DNA of 64,000 nucleotides from Micromonosporaceae bacterium (GTDB taxonomy: Bacteria; Actinomycetota; Actinomycetes; Mycobacteriales; Micromonosporaceae), in contig JAHRHA010000025.1 of the NCBI GenBank assembly GCA_020027875.1, forward strand, positions 28,532 through 92,531. Reading direction: 5' to 3'. Every line of letters starts with the position of its first letter. Position 1 is the first letter of the stretch. Both the position numbers and the translations under genes were made by a program. The notes below the pieces were generated by a model. It worked only from the letters and a program-made list of their open reading frames with translations. It was not told the DNA's origin and ran no database searches. Positions 18,363 through 27,760 of the stretch are shown here, one piece after another.

Positions 18363-20651
18363 TCACGTCGGCCGGGTAGTCACACCGCGCTCCCGCGACA
18401 CCGACCGCCCGGCCTTGGCCGTGGTGTCGAGCGTCGCGAAGTCCCTGGCGCGCTCACGAGGGCCCGCCGTCCGGGGCTGGGGCGCAGGGCAGACCAGAAC
18501 GATCGGTGTGCACTCGACGCCCTGACCTGCCGGGTTGTCGGCGAAGATCTCCGCGACGATCGGCTCCGCGTGCGGGACGGCATGGGCGTAAGGGCCGGGC
18601 GCGAAACCCAGCAGCCGGCTCCCCATCTCGTCCACCGAGACGACCGCACACCCGGCGAGCGTGTCCACGAGGTGGGGCGGCAGCGAGTAATGCAGCGCGT
18701 CGAGGAGTGCCTCCGCCACGTCGTCCGGATTGAACGGGCCGCGCACGACTGCACCGTCCGCGGGGGCAACGGCGCCGGCTCGGGGCGGGTAGAGCGTGGC
18801 CGCGGTCTGCGGCAGCAGCCGTTCCGACCGGTCCATACTCAGCGCCGCCGCGAGCGTGCCCGCCGCCACCCGCGGTAGCCCGCCGTGGTCGATGGCCACC
18901 TGCATCGTCCACGCCTCTCCGAGGCGGGGCAACCAGCGTCGCGCGAACCGGGCAAGCACGCGCGCCGCGAGGCTGGGCTTGATATCCCACAGTGGACAGA
19001 CCCGGCGCTGGCTAACTGCGACCACCTTGCCGGCGAGCGCGGCGAACCATGGCCCGCGCAGTGTCTCCCGGAGCAGACTGACCGCGAACTGCTCAGTCAA
19101 TGCGTCCGCCACATACCAGGCCGCCTTCGCCACCAACTCGTCGCCGGGTGCGAACACCTCGGTGTGGACGGGCAGCCGGGCCCACGTCACACCAGCAACC
19201 TCGAGGTCGTCCGTCCCCAGGTCGGACTCGGGCAGATCGTCGGACTGCGAGGCGTCGGTCGTGCCCGGGTCGCCCACGGCCCGCAGCCAGCGTTCGACGA
19301 GGTAGGCGCGCAGCAGCGACTCCTCATCGATCGGCTCCCCGGCGGCGAGCCGCCGCAGCGGATCGATCCCACCCGTCCGGTCATGCCACGGCCTCGGTAC
19401 CGCAAGGGCGGCGGCGACCAGGTCGCGCAGCCACAACACGATCTCGCCTGCGGTTGCCGCCCGGGCCGGGTCCGTGCCGGCGTAACGAGCGACAGCAGGT
19501 GGCAGTGTCTGACCGACGATGGACTCCAACTCGTCCCCGATCAACCCGACCGGCTCGACCTCACGCAGCGGTGAGCGCACCACCACTCCGTAGCGTGCCG
19601 AGATGCGATCGCAGACCCGAGCCACGCAGGCTGGCTCGCCCAACGCCGTATCCAGCAGCGTGTCCACCTCGCCGCTGCGTCCCTTCGCGATTGCCCACAG
19701 CAGATATAGGTCGAGATCGGGCACGGGTTCACCGAGGTCGCGAAAGAACGCGTCCAGGTCGAGTCCGGATGGCTCGAAGGTATAGGGGACGTGGCGGATC
19801 GTGCCGTACGGCATCGCCGCCAGGATCGCGGGCATCTGCGAGGCTGGCGCCCGCAGACCCGGGAAGGTCGCCGTATACACGGCAACCGGCCGAGCGCGAT
19901 CGGAGCGACGATCGGTACGGGACAGCGCCGTGCCGAGCAGCGCCGTGCCGAGCAGCGCCGCACCCGCCAGCCCCGGACCCAACAGCACACCCGCCCGCGC
20001 GTCGGCCGGCGCGGCCCGCAGCGCCGACCGCAGCGCCGTCGACGCCGACGGGGTGCCCCGTTCCCACCAGGACCCGGACGATGTCGCGGAGCCGTCGGCC
20101 GTCAGCACCACCGCCTCGCCGGGCAGCACCCGCCAGACGAGCGCGAAGAAGGTCCGTTCGGTGTCGTCACACAGGCCCGTTTCGATAAACCGCCGGATCA
20201 CGTCGACGTCGGGCCGAGCCGCCACCCCGGCGCTGACGAGTGCCAGCGGTTCCGAGGCGACCAGCCAACCATCGCCGTGGCGCGCGTAGTAGAGGCCCGG
20301 CCCGTCCCCGTTGCGCGCCAGGACGAGTTCCCCTCGCTCGGCATCGGCGAGAATCACGGCGTACGGGTCGTCGTCGCTCGCGATGAGTCCGGCCGGCCCT
20401 CGCGCCGTGTAGCCGGCATCCAGGGCGGTGATCGAGGCGACGCCGTCAACGGCGAACGCCGCGACGGTTCGCTCCTCGTCGTCAGCCACCCTGGGGATGG
20501 CCGGCATGACGGCGCGTACGGCCACCTCCAACCGGGTTCCCCCGCGGCCGTCGAGCCGGCAGAGCGCACCGTCGGCCCCGCGCGGTGCCAGGGCAACCGC
20601 GAGGGCGTCGATGGATCCGGGCGCGTTGAGCGCCGCGGCGAGGCCGGTCAT
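18363..20651 (-). CDS. Asparagine-synthase-like protein fused to a CofE/F420-ligase-like domain
   Basis: The protein has 762 residues. Roughly residues 1-190 look like a class II glutamine amidotransferase fold (LVLARNGDGPGLYYARHGDG), but position 2 is Thr, not the nucleophilic Cys. Residues 200-430 resemble the asparagine-synthase ATP-pyrophosphatase domain, but the SGGxDS loop is replaced by VLLGPGLAGAALLGTALLGT, partly a small tandem repeat. From about residue 475 (VTWARLPVHTEVFAPGDELV) to EIFADNPAGQGVECTPIVLV the sequence resembles stand-alone F420-0:glutamyl ligase-like domains. Amidation activity is therefore doubtful, and ATP- or amide-related chemistry by the C-terminal part is only inferred. 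The gene converges on purE. Confidence 0.65.
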   Translation of the reverse strand: MTGLAAALNAPGSIDALAVALAPRGADGALCRLDGRGGTRLEVAVRAVMPAIPRVADDEERTVAAFAVDGVASITALDAGYTARGPAGLIASDDDPYAVILADAERGELVLARNGDGPGLYYARHGDGWLVASEPLALVSAGVAARPDVDVIRRFIETGLCDDTERTFFALVWRVLPGEAVVLTADGSATSSGSWWERGTPSASTALRSALRAAPADARAGVLLGPGLAGAALLGTALLGTALSRTDRRSDRARPVAVYTATFPGLRAPASQMPAILAAMPYGTIRHVPYTFEPSGLDLDAFFRDLGEPVPDLDLYLLWAIAKGRSGEVDTLLDTALGEPACVARVCDRISARYGVVVRSPLREVEPVGLIGDELESIVGQTLPPAVARYAGTDPARAATAGEIVLWLRDLVAAALAVPRPWHDRTGGIDPLRRLAAGEPIDEESLLRAYLVERWLRAVGDPGTTDASQSDDLPESDLGTDDLEVAGVTWARLPVHTEVFAPGDELVAKAAWYVADALTEQFAVSLLRETLRGPWFAALAGKVVAVSQRRVCPLWDIKPSLAARVLARFARRWLPRLGEAWTMQVAIDHGGLPRVAAGTLAAALSMDRSERLLPQTAATLYPPRAGAVAPADGAVVRGPFNPDDVAEALLDALHYSLPPHLVDTLAGCAVVSVDEMGSRLLGFAPGPYAHAVPHAEPIVAEIFADNPAGQGVECTPIVLVCPAPQPRTAGPRERARDFATLDTTAKAGRSVSRERGVTTRPT
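19921..19970. repeat. 15-bp in-frame tandem repeat in the asparagine-synthase-like gene
   Basis: About three copies of a 15-bp unit (GAGCAGCGCCGTGCC on the plus strand) encode ALLGT repeats exactly where the pyrophosphatase loop should be. Confidence 0.75.
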
Positions 20652-20784
20652 ATCACGAGCCCTTCCCCGCCGATCAAGAACTTGTGGACGACGATATGTC
20701 CTTTATCGACGCGATCTGGGTGGGGTGGGGTGAGGTAGCGAGGGCGTCACCGTGGCCAACGAGTGGGCGGTTCGTCGGGTGCCG

Positions 20785-22788
20785 TCAGCGCGTCGGCTGG
20801 AGCATCCCGGCCAGGTCGTCCACTGCGGTGACCGGACGGTCGCAGACGAAGCCGCGACAGACGTACGCTGTCGCCATCCCGTCGATCATTGGTCGGCCCT
20901 CGAGCAATGGCACGCCGGGTGCGTCCGGCACCCCGGTCACGACCACCGCGCCGGGGGGCGCGAGCCGGCGGGCGGTCCGGGCCAGATCAGAATCGCCAGA
21001 GCCGGCGACGGCGATCTCGTACGGACCGGAGAGGAGCGCCTCCGCCGACGCGCACGAGTATCCGGCGAACCGGGCGTGGCGCGCCATCACCGGCGCGACC
21101 GCCTCCAAGGCCCGCTCGGCCGCCTCGCGGTAGCGGATGTCACCGGTCAGCGCCGAGTACGCGACGAGCGCCGCGACCATCGACGAAAGCCCCGATGGAG
21201 TGGCGTTGTCGGTCGGGTCAGCCGGCCGGGCCACGAGCATTTCCGCATCGTCGGCGGTGTCGAAGAATCCGCCGTCGCCGTCGGCGAAATGCGCCAACGC
21301 CGTGTCGATCAGCTGCCCTGCCAACGCCAACCAACGTCCCTCACCGGTGAGCTGGTGCATGGCGCAGAACGCCTCCGCCACGCAGCCGTAGTCTTCGAGC
21401 ACCCCGGCCGGGTCCCCGACGACCCCGTTCCGCGACGCGCGCCGCACCCGCCCGTCGACGATGTGCCGGTCTGCTAGCACCCACGCGGCCCGCTGTGCGA
21501 ACTCGCGGGCCCGGGTGGCGCCCGGGCCATCGGCGAGGGCGGCGAACTCGGCCAGTGCCGTCACCGCGAGTCCGTTCCAGGCCGCGACCACCTTGTCGTC
21601 CCGGCCCGGCTGGGGACGCCGGGCCCGGGCAGCGAGCAGGCGCTCCCTGATCGCGGCCCACCTCGACGAGAGTTCCGGGTCGGCGGCGTCGATGTCCCGG
21701 GCCAGCCGCAGGACGCTGGTCCCGTGCTCGAAGGTGCCGCGTCCCGAGACACCGAGCAGGTCGGCCGCCCATGCTCCGTCGTCGTCGCCCAGTTCATCGC
21801 GCAGCTGGGCCGGCGTCCACACATAGGTCGACCCCTCGGCCCCGTCGGTGTCGGCGTCCAGGGACGACGCGAACCCATCGTGAAACAGATCGCGGATCAT
21901 GAATTGCGCCGTCTCCGCGGCCACCCGAAGCGGGAGCGGGTCACCGGTGAGTCGCCACGCGTGGGTGTACCCACGCAGGAGGAGCGCGTTGTCGTACAGC
22001 ATCTTTTCGAAGTGGGGCACGGTCCACGTTTCGTCGACGGAGTAGCGGGCGAACCCGCCGCCGAGTTGGTCGTAGATGCCGCCGCGGGCCATCGCCTCGC
22101 ACGTGTGGCGCACGATCTCCAGCGACGTTGGGTCACCCGTGCGGTGATAATGCCTCAGCAGGAAGAGCAGCGCGAGGTGCGGCGGGAACTTGGGCGCGCC
22201 ACCGAACCCCCCGTACGTGGGGTCGTGGTCACCATGTAACGACGCGGCGGCCGAATCCAGCAACTCCGGGGTGACCGAACCCCGGACCAGGGAGAAGCCG
22301 CGACCCTGGGACCGTGCGACCGCCTCGACGACGGCGGCGCCCTGACGCAGGACGGCGTCGCGCTGGTCGCGCCATGCTTGCGATATCGCCTGCACCAGGT
22401 TCACAAAAGCATCCCTGGGGTAGTAGGTGCCACAGAAGAATGGCTCGCCGTCCGGGGTCGCGAAGACGGTCATCGGCCAGCCGCCGTGTCCGGTCATCGC
22501 CTGGGTCGCGGTCATGTAGACCGCATCGACGTCCGGCCGCTCCTCACGGTCCACTTTGATCGGTACGACCGACGCGTTGACCATGGCAGCCGCCGAAGCG
22601 TCCTCAAAGGACTCATGAGCCATGACGTGACACCAATGACACGCCGCGTACCCGACCGAAATCAACACGGGAACGTCCCGCCGGCGCGCCTCTTCGAACG
22701 CCTCCGGACTCCACTGCCACCAGTCGACGGGATTGTCCTTGTGCTGCTCCAGGTAGGGACTTGTCGCCTCGGCCAGCCGGTTCGCCAT
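20785..22788 (-). CDS. Thioredoxin-domain protein of the YyaL/spermatogenesis-associated-20 family
   Basis: This 667-residue protein of the DUF255 family starts with a thioredoxin-like domain. [20 protein letters not shown] and [12 protein letters not shown] are followed by the CxxC site [20 protein letters not shown] and by [16 protein letters not shown]. The remaining ~500 residues form an alpha/alpha-barrel glycosidase-like domain ([32 protein letters not shown]). The family role is poorly defined. The ATG at 22788 begins the conserved start, and the length is normal. Confidence 0.9.
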   Translation of the reverse strand: MANRLAEATSPYLEQHKDNPVDWWQWSPEAFEEARRRDVPVLISVGYAACHWCHVMAHESFEDASAAAMVNASVVPIKVDREERPDVDAVYMTATQAMTGHGGWPMTVFATPDGEPFFCGTYYPRDAFVNLVQAISQAWRDQRDAVLRQGAAVVEAVARSQGRGFSLVRGSVTPELLDSAAASLHGDHDPTYGGFGGAPKFPPHLALLFLLRHYHRTGDPTSLEIVRHTCEAMARGGIYDQLGGGFARYSVDETWTVPHFEKMLYDNALLLRGYTHAWRLTGDPLPLRVAAETAQFMIRDLFHDGFASSLDADTDGAEGSTYVWTPAQLRDELGDDDGAWAADLLGVSGRGTFEHGTSVLRLARDIDAADPELSSRWAAIRERLLAARARRPQPGRDDKVVAAWNGLAVTALAEFAALADGPGATRAREFAQRAAWVLADRHIVDGRVRRASRNGVVGDPAGVLEDYGCVAEAFCAMHQLTGEGRWLALAGQLIDTALAHFADGDGGFFDTADDAEMLVARPADPTDNATPSGLSSMVAALVAYSALTGDIRYREAAERALEAVAPVMARHARFAGYSCASAEALLSGPYEIAVAGSGDSDLARTARRLAPPGAVVVTGVPDAPGVPLLEGRPMIDGMATAYVCRGFVCDRPVTAVDDLAGMLQPTR

Positions 22789-22802
22789 CTCTCAATGATC
22801 CA

Positions 22803-24140
22803 TCAAGGCGATGGGGTCCTGACAATCGGGATGCTCCTCGTGGTCGCGGCGTGCGCCATCCCCTGCAGTGCCGCTGTCGCCTCCTCCAGCCGCAGTGGCG
22901 GCTGGAAAAGGAACCCCTGGGCCGCGGTCACGCCCAGGCCGACCAGGGCCGCGCGCTGCTCGGGCCGCTCAACTCCCTCCGCCACCACCCGCAGGCCCAG
23001 CTCGGCCGCGAGGTCGACGGTGGCCCGTACGATCGCCGCCGTCTCGGGCGATTCGACCATGGCCGCGACGAACGTACGATCGATCTTCACCTCGTCAACC
23101 GGGAACCGGGTCAGGAACGACAGCGACGCCGAGCCGGTGCCGAAGTCGTCGACAGACACCTGTACGCCGGCCGCCCGTAGGCCGGCAATCACGCCCCCCA
23201 CCAGATCCAGTTCCGCGGCCGTGACGGTCTCGGTTATCTCCAGGATGAGCCGGCCTGGGGACACCGCCTGCGCCGCGAGCATCGCCGCGACCCCGGCCGG
23301 GAGCTCCGGATCCAACATGCAGCGGGCGCACAGGTTGACCGAGATCGGAATATGGATGCCTTGGGTGGCCCAGCCGGCCGCGATGCGTAGCGCCATATCC
23401 AGGACGTGGCGGGTGAGCCCGGCGGCCAGGTCGCTGTGCTCGATGGCTCCGATGAAGTCCCCGGGGCAGAGCAGACCGCGGCTGGGGTGGTGCCACCGCA
23501 GGAGGGCTTCCGCACTAACCGGCGCACCCGTGACCAGATCCACTGTGGGCTGTAGGTACAGCGTTAGTTGGTCGGTCGTAGACAGCGCGTCACGGAAGTC
23601 CGCGAGCACGGCCAGGCGGTCGCTGCTCGAGGCGTCGTTGGTGGGGTCATACCGGGCTACCCGAACACCTTCCCGCTTGGCCTGGTGCAGAGCCACGTCG
23701 GCGCGCCGGAGCAGTTCGGTCATGTCGCAGCTACCGGCGGTATCAACCACCACACCGGCGGATGCCTCCACTGCGATGGTCACGCCGGAGACCTGCGCGG
23801 GCACGGCCAGGGTCGAGATGAGCGAGCGCGCACGGTCGAAGGCGTACGCCCAGCCGAGCCCACTGGCGCTGCTGGCGGTCTGACCCGTCGCGAGGAGCGC
23901 GAACTCGTCACCGCCGAGACGGCCGAGTAGCTCGCCCGTGATCTGGCGGTCGGCCAGGCGCTGGGCGAGAACCCGCAGTAGTTCGTCCCCAGCTGCGTGG
24001 CTGAGCGCGTCGTTCACCGCGCGGAAGCCGTCGACGTCGAGCAGGAGGAGGGCGACGGACCGGTCGGGATCGCCGCGACGGAGTTCTCCGTTGCCACGGG
24101 CAAACAGCGCGGACCGGTTGCTCAGCCCGGTCAGCGGGTC
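22803..24140 (-). CDS. GGDEF-EAL half of a frameshifted membrane cyclic-di-GMP enzyme
   Basis: This is the catalytic half of a diguanylate cyclase/phosphodiesterase. It begins at DPLTGLSNRSALFAR (from 24140), continues with LLLLDVDGFRAVNDALSHA and an intact LLGRLGGDEFALLA, then the EAL domain with PVSAEALLRWHHPSRGL, ISVNLCARCMLD and VDDFGTGSASLSFLTRFPVD. All the main catalytic motifs are present, so both activities are possible. No ATG, GTG or TTG lies upstream in this frame, and DPLTGL directly continues the preceding frame after SAYDAVT. The two pieces are therefore one gene with a -1 frameshift at about 24138. Confidence 0.85.
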   Translation of the reverse strand, partial: DPLTGLSNRSALFARGNGELRRGDPDRSVALLLLDVDGFRAVNDALSHAAGDELLRVLAQRLADRQITGELLGRLGGDEFALLATGQTASSASGLGWAYAFDRARSLISTLAVPAQVSGVTIAVEASAGVVVDTAGSCDMTELLRRADVALHQAKREGVRVARYDPTNDASSSDRLAVLADFRDALSTTDQLTLYLQPTVDLVTGAPVSAEALLRWHHPSRGLLCPGDFIGAIEHSDLAAGLTRHVLDMALRIAAGWATQGIHIPISVNLCARCMLDPELPAGVAAMLAAQAVSPGRLILEITETVTAAELDLVGGVIAGLRAAGVQVSVDDFGTGSASLSFLTRFPVDEVKIDRTFVAAMVESPETAAIVRATVDLAAELGLRVVAEGVERPEQRAALVGLGVTAAQGFLFQPPLRLEEATAALQGMAHAATTRSIPIVRTPSP

Positions 24141-25435
24141 ACGGCGTCGTACGCGCTGCGCGCCGTCATCGCCTGCAGTTGGCGATGGGTGGCCGCGTCA
24201 TGTAAGGCGGAGGCCACCGCGTCGGCGAAGGTTGAGAACGCGTGCTGCTCGGACGTGCCCAGCGCGACCTGGCGACGGAATCTGAGCCGGAGCTCACCAA
24301 TATCGACATCGCCCACGACCAACCGACGCACCGCGGCGTGCGGTGCCCTCGCGCCGCTCGCGGCGGCGGCAGCGGCTGTGGTTGTGCCGGTGTCCCATGG
24401 TGTGTCGATCGCGCGGACCGCATCCGGTGTCTCTTGGCTGAGGTCTTTGACTCGCGCGAGGTAGCCGCGCCGCCGGCCGGACGGCCGGTGCAGCACCACC
24501 TCGACCTCGTCCGGCTCGAACAGCTGGGCCGCACCCCGCAGGGCGGCCTTCGCCACGCCTCCTTCGTCGAGTTGATTGAGGCCCCTGGTTGCCTCCGCGA
24601 GCGCGACCCAGGTGTCGCGCTCCTGTGCCGACCGCATCTGGTGGGCGTACCCCAGGTGGAGAACCCACAACACCGGCGCGAGCGGGGCCAGCCAGATCGC
24701 GTTCACACCGATCACGAAAGCCACGGCCAGCCCGACCGCGACGTTGCCGGCGAGCATGACCCTTTTGCCGCGGGCCACTCGCAGCCAGACCGAACCGAAT
24801 TCACCCCGTGTGGTACTCGCCACCCAAGCCGATGCGAGCAGGCTCGTGACCACGAAGTACCCCAGCGAGGCGAGCAGGAGCGGTACGAAGGTCGCCGGGC
24901 GTTCGATGTCCACGCTCACCGGCTCGGCGGTGTCGGCCGCGCCGGCCACCACTGCCGCGACAGCCACAACCACAGTGGCGACGGCGCCGCCCGCCGTGAG
25001 CGCCGATACGCCGTACACGACGCGGGTCCGCGTCGCGGCATCCGCCCCGACCAGCCGGCCGGCGTGGCCGAGGACGCCTCCGGCAGCCACCGCCACCGGG
25101 ACCCAGGGCGCCGGTACGAGACAGAGCGCGGCCACGACGCCCACCTCGCCCCAGCCGAGCATGACCACATCGCTGCCCACACGATGCTTGACCCGGGCCA
25201 GTTGCGCCGCCATGAAGGCGGTGACCGCGACGAGGAGTTCCCGGTAGCCGACCGCTATCCCGCTCCGACCAGCGACCGTGAGATACGAAACCACGGCGGC
25301 CACCGCAGCAGCGATCACGAGGTAGAACAGCACGCAGCGGCGAGCGGTCGGAAATACCCGCAGTATCCGGCCGTCAGTGCCCGACCGGCTGGCCGCCGCC
25401 CTCCCGCGGCCGACACCACCGATGGAGCCCGCCAT
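24131..25435 (-). CDS. Membrane sensor half of the same GGDEF-EAL protein
   Basis: This N-terminal half has 434 residues. Roughly residues 35-265 hold several hydrophobic segments (CVLFYLVIAAAVAAVVSYLT; VPLLLASLGYFVVTSLLASA; LAPLAPVLWVLHLGYA). A soluble GAF-like part follows (ALAEATRGLNQLDEGGVAKA; AAQLFEPDEVEVVLHRPSGR). It stops at TGA 24131 just after SAYDAVTR, where an uninterrupted protein would continue into DPLTGLSNR in the neighbouring frame. The signal sensed is unknown. Without frameshifting this half lacks a catalytic domain. Confidence 0.75.
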   Translation of the reverse strand: MAGSIGGVGRGRAAASRSGTDGRILRVFPTARRCVLFYLVIAAAVAAVVSYLTVAGRSGIAVGYRELLVAVTAFMAAQLARVKHRVGSDVVMLGWGEVGVVAALCLVPAPWVPVAVAAGGVLGHAGRLVGADAATRTRVVYGVSALTAGGAVATVVVAVAAVVAGAADTAEPVSVDIERPATFVPLLLASLGYFVVTSLLASAWVASTTRGEFGSVWLRVARGKRVMLAGNVAVGLAVAFVIGVNAIWLAPLAPVLWVLHLGYAHQMRSAQERDTWVALAEATRGLNQLDEGGVAKAALRGAAQLFEPDEVEVVLHRPSGRRRGYLARVKDLSQETPDAVRAIDTPWDTGTTTAAAAAASGARAPHAAVRRLVVGDVDIGELRLRFRRQVALGTSEQHAFSTFADAVASALHDAATHRQLQAMTARSAYDAVTR

Positions 25436-25555
25436 TGGCTCCCTCCGATGTCTGCGTACCCCGTCGGGACGTTAGTCCTTCGAAGCGGGTAAAGCCATCG
25501 GACGATTGAGGGAGCGGACACTGTGAATTCATGGACGTGGCGTTAACACGCGAAC

Positions 25556-25774
25556 TTACTTCGTGTCTTCGTCCTCGGTTCGGGTGTGCTCACCCGCTGC
25601 CGACGTTGGCGGCTGCTCGAAGCGCTCCGGCAGCCGACGAAGACGCGCGTTCATGTTGCGGATCAGCAGGATGGTGGCCACCACGAGCAGCAGGATGATC
25701 ACCAGGCCAGTCGGCCCCGCGAGGCCGCCGGAGCGGGTGTCCCCGAAGTTGTTCTCCGCGAGCAGCTCGATCAT
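25556..25774 (-). CDS. Small single-helix membrane protein downstream of mca
   Basis: About 72 residues, with one membrane helix (GLVIILLLVVATILLI) followed by a basic stretch (RNMNARLRRLPERF) and an acidic Thr/Glu tail. The second ATG (25774) is chosen because GGAAGGA lies 6 nt upstream; the first ATG nearly touches that site. It follows mca on the same strand by 60 bp, an arrangement I associate with mca loci in actinomycetes. The function is unknown. Confidence 0.7.
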   Translation of the reverse strand: MIELLAENNFGDTRSGGLAGPTGLVIILLLVVATILLIRNMNARLRRLPERFEQPPTSAAGEHTRTEDEDTK

Positions 25775-25833
25775 GACCATTCCTTCCGACCGGGCGCACG
25801 CTACGCCGGCACTGTCACGCTACGCCCGACCTG

Positions 25834-26581
25834 TCACGGCCGCGGCACGGGCTCGCCGCACGCGAGCGTCTCCCGCACCCCGGCGAAGAGATCGTCCTCG
25901 GGGAGGCTGGTGTCTACGAACGATCGGGCGAGCTCATAATCCTCGGTCGGCCACGCCGCGCGCTGGACTTCCATCGGGACCCGGAACCAGAACCCTCGCC
26001 TCATGCAACGCCGTGATGCGCTCCTTGGAGAACCCCATGTGGTAGTAGAGCTTCAGCGGCTGCCACGGCTCACCCGTACCGGGGAAACGGTCCGGGTCGC
26101 CCGCCGCATCGAAGGCCACCACGCTCACGGTGTGGCACATGATGTGATCGGGGTGCGGATAGCCGCCGTTCTCGTCGTACGTGGTGACCACGTGCGGCCG
26201 GAACTCCCGGATAAGTCGCACCAAGGGCTCGGCGCCGGTCTGCGCATCCACCAGCGCGAAACAGCCCTCGGGCAGCGGTGGCAACGGATCACCCTCGGGC
26301 AGGCCAGAGTCCACGAAGCCGAGCCACGCCTGCCGGACGCCGAGGATCTCGCGGGCGCGGTCCATCTCCGCGCGGCGGATCTCGGACATGTTCTCCACGA
26401 TCTCCGGCCGGTCGAGCTTCGGGTTCAGCACACTGCCCCGCTCGCCGCCGGTGCATGTTACGACCATGACGTCGACGCCCTCCGCCACGTAGCGGGATGT
26501 CGTCGCGGCGCCCTTGCTCGACTCGTCGTCGGGATGGGCGTGGACGGCCATGAGGCGCAGAGTTTCGGGCGTCTCGGACAC
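25834..26581 (-). pseudogene. mca: Mycothiol S-conjugate amidase with internal deletion and frameshift
   Basis: Mca cleaves mycothiol conjugates during detoxification. The N-terminal two thirds are intact: [20 protein letters not shown] with the zinc-binding [42 protein letters not shown] and [18 protein letters not shown]. At about 25996 the sequence jumps to a segment that in another frame reads [20 protein letters not shown] and ends VRETLACGEPVPRP at 25834. Judged against the family, some 50 codons between HEA and GFWF are missing and the frame is lost; the shifted frame stops at 25934. The GTG start at 26581 has AGGAG 7 nt upstream. A non-functional allele or an assembly collapse are both possible. 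Confidence 0.75.
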
Positions 26582-26669
26582 GGATGTCTCCTCCGGGTAC
26601 GGCTGGTCCGCTGACTGCTGGGAGAATGCCCACGCTAGCTCACGCGTCAGACGAGAGGTCACCCACACC

Positions 26670-27101
26670 GTGCCGCAGACTCCCGAGGCCCTGCCCGTGT
26701 TCCCGACTGGGCGGTACGGACGCAGGCGCGACCCGGTGCGCCAGCGCCGGCGGCGATGGGTCACCTACGTGCTCGCGGCCATTGTCGTCCTCGCCGGAGT
26801 AGCGATCTCGGTCAAGCTCTACCGGCAGTACGCCGAGGCCCCGTACCAGGTCCGCATCATCAGTGTCACTAATCTCACCGACACCGCGGTGACGGTCACC
26901 TTCGAGGTCCGCAGACCGGCTGGAAAGGGCGCGACGTGCACCGTTCTCGCCCATACCCGCGCCGGCGAGGAGGTGGGCAAGGCGGAGGTGGACGTGCCTG
27001 CCGGCGGACCACAGGAGACCACGACGCAGATCACCTTTACACTCAGGACCACAAAACGGCCGGTCACCGGCGAGGTGCCGGGCTGCGGTCCGGCGCGCTA
27101 A
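26670..27101 (+). CDS. DUF4307-like membrane-anchored protein
   Basis: A 143-residue protein with a basic N-terminus ([14 protein letters not shown]), one membrane helix ([20 protein letters not shown]) and an extracytoplasmic beta-rich domain ([40 protein letters not shown]) ending PGCGPAR with a second Cys. This layout fits DUF4307. It is divergent from mca, the usual neighbour of this family in actinomycetes. The GTG at 26670 is the most plausible start. Confidence 0.75.
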   Translation: MPQTPEALPVFPTGRYGRRRDPVRQRRRRWVTYVLAAIVVLAGVAISVKLYRQYAEAPYQVRIISVTNLTDTAVTVTFEVRRPAGKGATCTVLAHTRAGEEVGKAEVDVPAGGPQETTTQITFTLRTTKRPVTGEVPGCGPAR

Positions 27102-27224
27102 CCAGAGCAGGGACCGCTCGGATCAGCGGTGACCTCGCATCTCACCGCTGAATCGACGTGGTCGGCGAAAGCCTGATCACTGGTACCTTGGAAAGTCCGA
27201 CTGTCCACCGCCGAGGAGATCTCC

Positions 27225-27725
27225 GTGTCTACCACCGACCGCGACGCGTCCACCGCCTGGCTCTCGCAGGACGCGCACGACCGGCTGCAGGCAGAACTCG
27301 AGGCGCTCATCGCACACCGTCCGACCATCTCGGCCGAGATCAACGCCCGGCGCCAGGAGGGCGACCTCCGCGAGAACGGCGGCTACCATGCCGCCCGCGA
27401 GGAGCAGGGCAAGATGGAGGCCCGGATCCGCTACCTGAAGGAACTCCTCAGCACCGCGCACGTGGGCGAGGCGCCGACGGCGGACATCGTTTCGCCGGGC
27501 ACGGTCGTGACGATCTACTTTGACGACGACACCGACGACACCGAGATCTTCCTGCTGGGCTCCCGGGAGATCTCATCCAGCACGGAGCTGACGGTCTACA
27601 GCCCGGAGTCCGCGCTGGGACGGGCGATCCTCGGCGCGCGGGCCGGCCAGACCGTCACCTACACGGCACCCAGCGGCGCGGACATCAAGGTCACCGTAGT
27701 GTCATTCGAAGCCTTCGCCGGCTGA
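27225..27725 (+). CDS. greA: Transcription elongation factor GreA
   Basis: GreA enters the RNA polymerase secondary channel and stimulates cleavage of backtracked RNA. The N-terminal coiled coil has the tip acidic pair in GDLRENGGYHAAREEQGKME, followed by the C-terminal FKBP-like domain (IVSPGTVVTIYFDDDTDDTE; SPESALGRAILGARAGQTV). The 166-residue length is normal for actinobacteria. The GTG at 27225 has GAGGAGA 6 nt upstream. Confidence 0.95.
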   Translation: MSTTDRDASTAWLSQDAHDRLQAELEALIAHRPTISAEINARRQEGDLRENGGYHAAREEQGKMEARIRYLKELLSTAHVGEAPTADIVSPGTVVTIYFDDDTDDTEIFLLGSREISSSTELTVYSPESALGRAILGARAGQTVTYTAPSGADIKVTVVSFEAFAG

Positions 27726-27760
27726 TCTGCGTTCGCCGCAACGCTCACCGGGTAAGGCAC

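Noticed and set aside
18363..20651. Calling the gene a functional asparagine synthase or lasso-peptide cyclase
   Set aside because: The nucleophilic Cys2 and SGGxDS loop are absent, and no precursor peptide or lasso protease gene lies nearby.
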